A DNA stretch of 64,000 nucleotides from Setoptus koraiensis. Lineage: Eukaryota > Arthropoda. Position 1 is the first letter of the stretch. Each line of letters begins with the position of its first letter. The DNA lies in NCBI GenBank assembly GCA_048013815.1, contig CM106585.1:7998001-8062000 (forward strand), read 5' to 3'. A program made the position numbers and the translations under genes. Under the pieces are notes generated by a model that worked only from the letters and a program-made list of their open reading frames with translations, was not told where the DNA came from and did not search any database. This document shows positions 24,178 to 34,686 of the stretch, in pieces.

Positions 24178-24522
24178 GATATAGCTAGTGTGCCGGCTTA
24201 AATTTAAACATTAAAGGCATTTAAGGCAGGTTTTGAATTTATGCCAATTGCCCTAAATGGGCACTTGCCAGAAATAGGAAAGGGTATGCCTTAAATTGCA
24301 TTTTGAGGCATTTTTGACGCATTTTTGTGCCTTGAAATGCCTCAAATTCCGCCATTTTAAGGCACATGTGCCTTTTAATCTGAATTTAAGGCATTTTAAG
24401 GCATGCCTTTTTCTAGTTCTGGCATGAAGGCATTTTAGGCCAATTGGCAAAAAGATGCCCTTTATTCCTGAGATTGAAGGGCATGTCGTTTAAACCATTT
24501 GAGCCGGCACACTAGATATAGC
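24178..24522. mobile_element. Non-autonomous hAT element (MITE) with 8-bp target duplication
   Basis: The element spans 24186-24514 (329 bp). Its ends are TAGTGTGCCGGCT and AGCCGGCACACTA, a perfect 13-bp terminal inverted repeat. The similarity continues imperfectly inward (TTAAATTTAAAC against TCAAATGGTTTAAAC). The flanking octamer GATATAGC is repeated exactly at 24178-24185 and 24515-24522. An 8-bp duplication and a TAGTG-type terminus are hallmarks of the hAT superfamily. The interior has no coding capacity. It carries many copies of AAGGCA/TGCCTT in both orientations, like the subterminal sites that hAT transposases bind. It is AT-richer than its surroundings. The exact duplication suggests a fairly recent insertion. 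Confidence 0.93.
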
Positions 24523-25516
24523 GCTGGCGACTAGGACATTTAGGGTGGCGCGGTGCCTGCTGAACTTTGAAATATTGCAGTGATTGAAAGCGCATGCGAC
24601 CTGCAGTGTCAAGTTGGGGCTCGAAGTGGCAACTTGAACTACAAAACTGACGCAAAACAGACCGGAAATTGTTAAATCAAAATGATGCCAAATGACACCA
24701 ATTCGATTCTGTCAGTGATACCAATTTAGAATTTTCGAAGCATCGCTCGCAAATGCATTGTTTGCACGACGCATCAGGTGGCGGCTGTGAGCCTCAAAGT
24801 GTTTGGGTCAGGTGAATCCGGGGAAAAGGGTTTTTGTTTGGAAAAGTCGTCAGTCACTATTTGTGTTTCTAAATTGTGTGATACCAAATGAGATAAGCAG
24901 CAGAATAGAAGCAGCTGAAGAAGCCGTTGCGCTGGTTTTCGCGGGTACGCGTGAAGCTAGTGGGAATGTGCCCAGCGAACAGGGGCAACCGAATATCCGA
25001 AACAAGCAGCGTCAGGCTACAGTTTTTGTTGTCCCATTGGGGTGCTTGTCGGGTGTGATGTGAAGCAGTGGAATTGGTGCGGATTGTCGACGCGAAAACC
25101 CAACGCGAGAACGTTTGGCCGCGCCAAGAGAAACGATAAATTCTGCTGGAAAAATGGTTTCCTGGAAAGCGACATCGTATGCAATTTTTCATGTTATTCA
25201 TCATGTCTAGCTCGCTGTCAATCGCCTAGTCGGCCCATAATGATCATTTTGTTGCGCAACAACTACAACAAAAAACGTGACGGCCCCTTCTTGACAACAA
25301 GTTATCGTTCATCACAACAATCTGGCGAGTCGATCTTGTTAGCCGCAGTTTGCTGCGCATTGTTAGAGCGTTTGCGATAAAAACGGTTTAACTGGTTGTA
25401 AGTGCCACTATATGTCAGCTGTGCGGTGTATTATTTAAAGTCCCACAGCGAATCAATCAATCTTGCCCGCGCCCCAAACGGGCCCCAACTCGCATGTGCC
25501 CGCTCCATCTAGCGGA

Positions 25517-25562
25517 TATCTGGCATGTCTGGCATACCTGGCATATCTGGCATATCTGGCGC
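25517..25562. repeat. 10-bp tandem repeat (CTGGCATATC-type)
   Basis: Four or five imperfect copies of a unit close to TCTGGCATAT. Confidence 0.8.
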
Positions 25563-26911
25563 CCACTCACATACACACGTGCTCTACGTGGATATCCACA
25601 AATCGTGCGATCGCTATCTCGAGCCGCAGCCTTAACTAACTTTCCGGTTGGCTGGATCACCTGAGCGGCCCCATTATACCGGTGTGACCGGAGCCTGGCA
25701 CGTCGCCAAGACATGCCCGCGCTGTAGACTGCACAATGTAGAGTGCAGACTGTCGTGAATAGACACGGTAATATTAGTGTTGCGCAATATCGAATACCGA
25801 ATATCCGAACGCGTGCGATTATCGCTCTCGCGGGCACCTAGCGACTCACTCTGCAAACTGGCTGGCTGGCCGGTCGCCTTGTCGTTGGCTGACCTAAATT
25901 GACCTAAATTCAACCAATTTGCCAGCTCGTCTTGACCAGCCTGGCTGCTTGTCGGCTGGTCGGCTGGTCGGCTAGCCGCGAAATAAACTGCTCGCCGGCA
26001 AGTAAACAATAACTCTCGCGGCCAAATGACGCTGTAATATCAAACCGTGTATCTATTTGAGCGTGTTGTTGTCGGCGGTGTCGACCGTTCGGCCAGTTCA
26101 ACCAGTGAAGAACGCGCGTTAATAGATAAAATAGCGCCATGAGGCTACAAAGAATCGTGACCACGCAACGACGCGCTCACACCGGAGATGGCCAGCATTT
26201 GGGATAAATTCCGCCGGGAATTTATCCACGGGCCGGCCAGTTGGCGCGTGTATGCGGTTGGCGCGTGCATGCGGTTGGCCCGAGTATGCAGTTGCCGCGC
26301 TCTAGTGGCGAATCTCTTAAACTATCAAGCTGATGTCGAGTTGATATCAAGTTGATTTCGGGTTGATAGTATCAAATTGAGATGGTATCAGTGTTTGGCA
26401 GCTCACTGGATCAAAACACTTGTCGTCGCGGTGCAAGCAGCATCAGCATCAGCACTCGATTATTATCCATTTAGATTGCACCCAATAGAGAGATAGCTTG
26501 ACCATAAAGTGGGATAATTGCTGGGGCCCCTCAGGAATATTCACACGGCAACAATAAGCAGTATTCACAGTTGCGCTGCAATCGCCTCTGGCTGTATGTA
26601 CGATCTACAGCTAGCGGTATCATCGTGCGCGGCGCGTGCTTCTGACACTGCTGGCCCCAATGGCGACTCTGTCGGAGTTTGGGGGTCAAGCGTCGCTCTA
26701 GGCCGACTGCGCGATACACGCTCCGCGATACACACCCCGTTTAAGGGAACGCTTGTCATGATGAACTCACCAATTATCCCCGCATAAACAGCATAACGCT
26801 GTTTATATTGTGATGACGAGTGATTAGCGCCCCTCGATGCGTCGCGCAACGGCAGCCATTGTAACAAGATTAGCGCCGAGCCGACACAGGCGAGCTTTGA
26901 GTGGCCAGGCG

Positions 26912-26998
26912 AGGGGCCCAAAGCTGCGACCCAAAGTTGGGGCCCAAAGCTGCGACCCAAAGTTGGGGCCAGAACTTCGGGTCGCAACTTTGGGGGCC
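26912..26998. repeat. 27-bp tandem repeat plus inverted copy
   Basis: Two direct copies of a 27-bp unit beginning GGGGCCCAAAGCTGCGACCC are followed by an inverted, slightly altered copy (GGGTCGCAACTTTGGGGGCC). The palindrome GGGGCCC lies at the unit boundaries. Confidence 0.8.
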
Positions 26999-27118
26999 GA
27001 GTCAAGAGGCGAGGCGGCAATTTGTTGGCGGGGGCACCAGAGGCAGCCAAAATTCGGATGAGACATGTCAGACGTTCGGTGTGGACGCGCGCTATATGTT
27101 GAGCTTAAGTTTGGGTTT

Positions 27119-27200
27119 GGTTCGTTTGTGACTCGCGAATTGTGACTCGCAAATTGTGACTCGCAAATTGTGACTCGCAAATTGTGACTCGCAAATTGTG
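27119..27200. repeat. 15-bp tandem repeat (GTGACTCGCAAATT)n
   Basis: Five near-identical copies of a 15-bp unit reading TGTGACTCGCAAATT. Confidence 0.9.
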
Positions 27201-27465
27201 GGCCGACGCTCGAGAGAAAGGTGTCATATGTGCTTTGTCAGTCGGGCACAAACAATGCCGGCGCAATATGCAAGCAATGGCATTGTTTGTGCGCTGTCAT
27301 ATCTGGATATTTCATGCAATTCGTGCATGGTTCGTATATACCATTAATATGCAGCCCGCGCCGCACGATGATAATATTATTTTGACCGGCCGCAGCTCGT
27401 CAAAATAACGACACTCACAACTTGATAGCTTGGCGGGCAAGCGGGGCCCCAGTGAGAGCGATATG

Positions 27466-27530
27466 CCCCAACGAGAGCCAGAGGCCCCAATGAGAGAGGC
27501 CCCAATGAGAGAGGCCCCAATGAGAGCGAC
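27466..27530. repeat. 16-bp tandem repeat (GGCCCCAATGAGAGA)n
   Basis: About four copies of a unit close to GGCCCCAATGAGAGAG. It shares the CCCCAATGAG half-motif that recurs elsewhere in the GC-rich domain, for example near 30420. Confidence 0.85.
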
Positions 27531-29221
27531 AGGCCCGGACAAGCAATAATGGCGAATATTGGCACAAGGCCGCTTGTTACACGCCACTGGCGAGTGGCCA
27601 CTGGCGACTCGCAGCAGCGGAAGCCTCAAAAGTACGCTGACAAGCGAGCTGAGAAAGTCGCAGCCGGCCGAGTGTGCGGCCCCAGATTAAGCCACGGAGC
27701 CATATTAATGATGAATAAATGGCCCCACGCTGGCGTGTTCGCCAGCAACATGCAAATGAATGTAATTGATAAACTATGGCCACGGGTTGTGTCGGCTCGA
27801 AGCGGGCCCCACTGGCCCCGCTGGCCCCGCTCACTCCGACGGCCAGCGTTTATCTGGCCAGCGCTGCTGCTGTTGTGTGCAAATATCATCAAACAATTTT
27901 GTTGCTATCGATAACTCAGCAGCGATGCGCACACTGTGCCAAACGAACGGGGCCCCAGTTTTTTGCCAGTGCGCTGTCGTCTTGCGTTGGCCGCTCTCAG
28001 CAAGCTGTAAATTGCTGTATCTAAGCCGTGTCTCTCTACAACGCTCACAGAGCGATCCATACAAAGTGTGCCAAGCTCGCCAGTCGCCACGATAAATAAA
28101 ACCGGCCCAACGGGCCCCATCGGCCGAAATGGTGCCGCTGCGCTGCAAATTGAACCGTGCGCTCATTGTTTTTGGCCGCGATGAGGTGAGTGCTGGCCCC
28201 CGAGCCGGCAGCTCGGGGCCAGTGGGGCCAGTCGTTGTTGTTGTTGTTGTTGCTGTAGCTGGGGTTGTTGCTGGTACGTGCGGTGCAGCGCCAAATACGT
28301 GCAATGCGCCCGGGTGCCAGCCAGACAAGTAATTGGATTCGAAGCTCTATTCTATTCAATATAATGGCGCTCAAAATGGTGCCAATTGCGGCCAATGGCC
28401 CGCTCCGCCAGTCGGCCTGGCTCGGCCCAATTGTTGGCCGGTCGGCCGGTCGGCCCGTCGGGAGCCGGCGGACACGCCAGCCAGGGCCAGCAGACGAGCG
28501 GTATAACCCGTGCGGTGCGGTGCGGTGCGGTGCGGTCCGGTTCAGTATAACTGGCTATACTATACTGGTTTGGTGTGTCTCGCCAAACGTATAGCCAGCG
28601 ACAGCGCCAAGGAGCGGGCGCCCGAATCTTGAGTGCGGCGAGCGGCCCATTTCGCCAGCTCAGCTTGCTATCGGTTGGCGCTACTTGGGGCCGGTGGCCG
28701 TCGGCTGCTTGCCTGGCCGCCTGCATGCCTATTATGGGGCCCGCTACTTGGCAATATAACGCAATCGCTTACGTAAAATCGCTCAGTCCTGAACGAGCCA
28801 TAGCTAAACGCGCGCTAGTGTCTGTGGGCAAAAGAACCAGAGGGCCAACGCAATGAAACGAAATGAGGGCCGCCGCTTGTTTGTGTCCATTTCGCACTGT
28901 GCCCACTGGCCGATGGCCGCACATAGCACCAACAACAGCGGCAACAACAGCGGCAACAACAACAAACGAGCGGCTCGTCGGCTATGTCTCTCGGCCCGAC
29001 ACAAGCGATCGCGGCCGGGATAATCCCGTGCCGGCTAGTATATTTTATCAGATCGTTCTGGGCAGGTGCCACAGGAACAAGAGCACGGGCGAGCCGCATA
29101 GATGATGAATGAATGACAAAGGTACTTGGGCCAGTTTTATCAGGCGACCAGTTTGTTGTTGCTGTTGCGCTGGCCACCAGAAGAAGCGTCTCCCGAGGCT
29201 CGCGAGCTCGCCCAGATGGGG

Positions 29222-29350
29222 CCCAACAACAACAACGACAACGACAACAACAACAACTGCGGCAGCAGCGACAACAACAGCAGCAACAACAACAACAACA
29301 GCGCCAGCGACAACAACGGCAACAACAACAACAGCGCCAGCGACAACAAA
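29222..29350. repeat. CAA/CAG/CGA triplet repeat tract
   Basis: A run of CAACAA, CAGCAG and CGACAA triplets stays open in all forward frames (Gln/Arg, Asn/Asp or Thr). I read it as a microsatellite and not as a coding exon, because none of the frames is flanked by complex coding sequence. Confidence 0.8.
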
Positions 29351-32300
29351 TGAGCGACCGACAAACAAGAAGGCCAACAATGAATCAAAATAAGGCCCGC
29401 TTTATCCGACAATGTCCGGCAAACACAATGGACGCCGACCGGTTTGCATTGAGCGCCGACGACCAATGAATGAACCGAGTGAATGGCGGTCGATTGTTGT
29501 TGCTGTTGTTCTTATCCGCGCCAATCGGGGCCCCAATTGATTCTAATTGATCGCAGCAACGTTTTGAGCGCCCTCGTTTGGCCAGCGCCCGGTTGGCGCC
29601 CGTGCACGCCAGAGGCTATAGCGATCTACTTAGCCATGAGCGTGCCATTGGGCCGCCGCCGACGCCGCCGCACCAACAAAGTAAGTAGAAAACGGACACC
29701 CAATTGGCAAGCTGTTAATCCGATTCGTCTGACAAGAAGAGCGCATCTATTCAGAGATTCACGATGCAAAGATTGTAAGCAATGGCCCCCCCCATTCCAA
29801 TGCCGGGCTTTATTTGGAGAAACTTTTTCGCTGGCGCCCTGTGACAAGCTGGCTTATTGTGGGACAGGGGCCCCACACTAACTTGCACAATGGATGCATG
29901 GATCAAACTGGTGGCTCGTTAGTCATTTTGTGCTGCTGCTGCTGCTGTTGTTGTTGTTGGTGTTGCGTCGCGCTTGCTGATTGTTGTTCGACCTTGCCAT
30001 CGCCGGGAATTAGCAACGGGCCAGCTTGGGCCGAGCCCCATTCACTCGTTGTATGATTATCTGCTGCTGAGCGCTGACACAAAGCCCGAGCCAGCTTTGA
30101 TAGACACTGACATTGCAACAACTGATTGACGAACTGGTCAGACCAACTAACTAACTTACACGCTGGCTGTGCTGTCCGGCTGGCTCGTCGCGAATTACAC
30201 CAAAGTCAGTCGTTGACCGGCCCAATGGCGACACCAACCACGCCGGCATGAATAAGATGAAAAAGAAAAAGTGCATTCACTTGATTCCGTGCCCTATATA
30301 CAATAATAATTGACAAGCCGTCGAGCCAGCAAAGTTGACAAAGTTTCGCCAGACTCAAACACTCGCCACTCGTCAGACTGTACTGACCAGAGCGAGGCTC
30401 CCAGTTTGAGGCCCCGACAGTTTGTCATGTGGCATGTTTGGCCAGTTGGCCCCAATGAGCGCGCCGTCATTTCGGCGGACAGCACACAACAGCGGACAAC
30501 ATTTGTTCTTTGGGCCTCACGAGTGTGTTGTCGGTATTTGTGAGGCGTGTCTTTTGCTCCCATGGCCCCAATGATTGGGGCCCAACGGCTGCAACATCAC
30601 AAGTGCAGTGACATGGTGGGTATTGTGAGGCAAATGTGGTATCCATCGCTCTTCAACAATTCGGCCTGCGATGACCAACCGACGCCATTTGCACACTGGT
30701 GATTGGCCCAATGACTGCAATTATCCGTCATGATGCTTCTGAGGGGCTCCATTGGCCCAGTCGCTGGCACCAATGAAATTCAATAACTCGCTGTCCAACC
30801 GATTATCAGTTACTGATACTCTCATTATGAGAGTCTCATATCATCGATAGCTAGATATTACTACTATCATATTGGAGTTTTATGACATCGTCGATTTAAC
30901 ACTGTTGGCCTGTTTCTTTTTTTTATTGCATCATTTATGCTTGGTGACATTATGTCATAATGATTATGAGCACGCGTTATTGTCAACGTTGTAGATCAAT
31001 CACTGTCAAACAAACACACACTTTTGAGGCTTGATAGAGTGTCTCAATCGAGCTCGCCCCAACGGACGTCCAGCCAACTAATGGTGGTCTAGCCAACAGG
31101 TGCGAGATACTTTTTGCAAATTGTTACACAACATGCGACTTGCCGTTTGCTGCATGAGAGGACCCAATGAGAGTCTAATCAGACAGTGCAATCAGTAAGA
31201 TGAGACTGGCGTGCTGAAAACAAACAAATGTCTCCCATTAAATGGGACCCATTTAATGTGTAAAATGTGCGCGATTTTCGTCCACTTTTTTGCAAAATGC
31301 CAAAACATCGTGGTGAAATTGTCCAATTATTGCAATGATCATATTATTCGACAACAATTAATTGTCACTTGCTTTTTGGCACTTCGCTGCACTTTTGTTG
31401 CTGTTCACTTGTCGGCCCGAAAGTGGCTGAATAGTGACAAAAAATTGCAAAATTTTTTCTCTAGCAGCTAGACTGTCTAGCTGAGACTGTCGCTGAAACG
31501 AACGCTTTAATAGGCTATAATAACGCAATAATTGCAACAATAATTGCTGCGAGCCGCCAACCAATTGATGCTAAAACAATTGAATAGGTCACCGTTGAGT
31601 ATAACAAGACATTAGCTATTAGCTGGTTTGTGGCGCTAGTGCACGGCGATCTATCAGATGAGTCTTATCTGATTATTTGCAGTTCAAAGAATTTTAAGTG
31701 GCCAGCGGCAACTGCTTACAACTGGCACAACTGGCTGGGGTTAACCGTTGGCCTGTTATGGCTGCTCGCTTGATCAGTGGGGCTCCAGTTTGTCATTGTT
31801 GCTCTCAATTTGCTGTTGGGGCTTTTGGGGCCCGTGTCTGGCATTCGCTGGTTGGTTGGTATGGGGCCCCGTGGAATGGCGGCGCCAGTAAGCAGCCAGC
31901 AAACTGCTAAGCGATGTCTGCTGGCGATGCTTGCGAGAATTGTTGCCAATTTGAACCGCCAGCGGTACTAGAGATACAATCCAATTACACACTTTACTGA
32001 GCACACTAGTCTACTTATCGGGCGATTCGCGATGTAGCCGGCCCATTAACATGCTCGTATCGAGTAGCAGCTCGCTTGTATCAGTGTCGCCCCTCCAACA
32101 CACACACACACACACACACACACGCTCTCGAGTGCCCCCATTCTCGAGACTGGCTGTTGTTTACAGCCAGGCACGTTTGTGTTGCGTCGTTGCGGGCCCC
32201 CGAACATTGTAGTAGACAGTGTATAGCGCCACTTTGCTCGCCCCATTCCAGTACCTTTGGCACGAACCTCTGTCAGGCACTGCCTTAAGGTATTCACAAG

Positions 32301-33207
32301 CTAAAGGTATTAGCTGGGCGCCTGGCGCGTTCACTGTGACCCTGCTTTGTATGTAAAATACCCAAGCTGAGCGCAGCCAGAGCGGATATGGGGCCCGAGC
32401 GGAGCCAGCCAGAGCTGGCGATGGCGCCCATCCATCTATTGCAGCCAGTGGCAAGTTGAGCACAATGGGATGAGGAAATTTTAAAGTAACAAACATTAAT
32501 GAGATTAAAACACAAGTAGCTTGGCGATTATCTCTCTCTCTCTCTCTCGCTCGCTCTCTTTCGGCGGGCTAAATCCCTCGCTTGCTAAATCTGTCTGTTG
32601 TACAAGAATCGACTAACCGTTATGTTGTTGGTATCATCATGTAGAGGCGCGCGCCATCGTATATGAATGGTTGTGCATTGTGTTAGATCGTTTAACCAAG
32701 TTGCATGGCAATTGTTGGCAACCAATCACCGCCAGGTGCTGCCTTAAATCGATTGTAGCGCAAGTTACAAGTTGTTTGGGTTAGGTTGAAAATCCTTTCT
32801 TGTCTCATCTCTTTTTCGTTCATTTCGGCATGCCAATTGCCAACAACAAGCATGGGCCCCAACCGGCAACCATGGCCAACAACCGACGCCAACCAGCGAC
32901 CACTTACAAAAACTACAAAACAACTGACTTAATGAGCAGCCAGACAAATGAACAGTTCACTCGATTAGCTGTTGGCTGTTACCTAATAGAGTGTCTTATT
33001 GGGCCCTTATGACTCATAAGTTATGACCCATAAGTTATGAGTAAATTGAGAATAATGGATGATAGCTGATAGTGCTGATAGTGAGATAATTTCAGGCTTC
33101 GAAGCACTCATGAGCGTCAGCCATTGAACTCTTGAGATATTGAGCGGAGTGTGCGGAAGTTGCCGTTGACGAATCCGCTGACATGCCCGCTGCATGGATA
33201 CCTGCCG

Positions 33208-33245
33208 ACTGGATATCTCTAAATATCAAGTCGGAGATATCCAGT
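33208..33245. repeat. 12-bp inverted repeat ACTGGATATCTC / GAGATATCCAGT
   Basis: The arms (33208-33219 and 33234-33245) are exact complements. More copies of ACTGGAT, CCAGTG and ATCCAGT follow within 50 bp, so this is a local cluster of inverted and direct short repeats. Confidence 0.75.
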
Positions 33246-33669
33246 GTCACTGGATTCCAGTGGCATCCAGTGGCACTGTGCCAGACAGATTTGGCAAGAC
33301 AGCTAACTTGTGATGCTGAAACAATGGGCGCAAATGGGCATCGTGGGCACACGCAGCGGACGCAGCGGACAAATGTGAAAAGTGTGACAAACACTCACCT
33401 GATACCTTGTGGTTCAGATGTGGCTCCGATCATAAGAGTCTCATGTGATATATGAATATGTCTGGTTCACATACATGCTCAGCTGCTTGTTAGTTGCCTA
33501 CTCCAGGTGAATACAGGTGAGTCTGATGCAGGTGAATCCACATTCACCTGCGGCAGACGAGTGCGACTAGCCGGCACAACAATTGTTCATGGCATTAAGT
33601 TGCTGGCTCATGTTGATAATACCTGGCCACTAAGGGTGCCTGCATCTAAATTAGCGCCCCATTAATTAC

Positions 33670-33670
<1 letters not shown>

Positions 33671-33767
<97 letters not shown>

Positions 33768-33769
33768 GT
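33671..33769. repeat. Perfect (CAA)n microsatellite
   Basis: About 32-33 uninterrupted CAA triplets form the longest pure triplet run in the window. It is not in a gene that I can identify. Confidence 0.97.
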
Positions 33770-34659
33770 GAAGAAGCAAACTAGATTGGTAATTAGCGGT
33801 GCAAATCCAGCTCCACTAATTAATGCTGGCACTACCCACTATCCAATACAAACGGCCCATACTGGCTACCTTGAGCCTAGCTAGCTGTTTTTGTACGTTG
33901 GCTGGCTGGCTGGCTGGCCGGCGGGGGCCCCGTTACCACATAACGGCGCCTAACATGTGTCTGGCGCAACATTTGGGGCCCCATGAGTGGCGCGGCGCGG
34001 CGAAACGAGCGTAGGCAGTGAAATTGAAACAACTGCACACTTATATTGTCAGTGTCGTTGTAGTGAGTTGCACAAGCTGCATTAGCCTGATGATATAAGC
34101 ACTGATAATAGATGTGTGTGACCTCAAGCATGATGTAGATTGTTGTTGTTACAGCTGCTGTACGACAATACAGCTAACTAATACTAGCTAACTAAGCTAA
34201 ATTGAGTTGGTCCGGTAAAAGCATCCGGTCCACGGCCCAGAGGTAAAAAGTGGCCCCCAAACAATGGATTATCCATGCACCCATATATGGTGTATACCAT
34301 TGAGAGATACCAAGAGAGCGCCCATTCGAGGGCGCCATCTGACGTTTCACCTGAGTGAACCAACAAACGGAACAAGTGCAATTACAATATGATTATGACC
34401 ATAATGATGATGATCGCCGTCATAACTACCGTTCGCTATTATCACAGTACACTTAGTGTATGAGAAAAGTATGTCAGCTATTGCATGTTTTGTGCAATAG
34501 CTCTACAATTGTGCTGGCTGCTGTCGTTCGTTTGCTCAGTCATACTCACAAGCCGAACAACTAACTAGACCAGCCAAAGAGCGACTTTAACAAGCTTGCT
34601 GTGTGTATTTATTGATGACGCAATTTAGCTAGCAATCAAGCGACCGAGCTAGGCTAACC

Positions 34660-34686
34660 GCCGCCGCCGCCGCCGCCGCCGCCGCT
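34660..34686. repeat. (GCC)n triplet run
   Basis: About eight to nine GCC triplets in non-coding DNA. Confidence 0.9.

Noticed and set aside
29048-29469. Open frames rich in Thr, Val, Gln/Arg or Leu
   Set aside because: They are produced by the CAA/CAG/CGA triplet tract, with no complex protein sequence around it.
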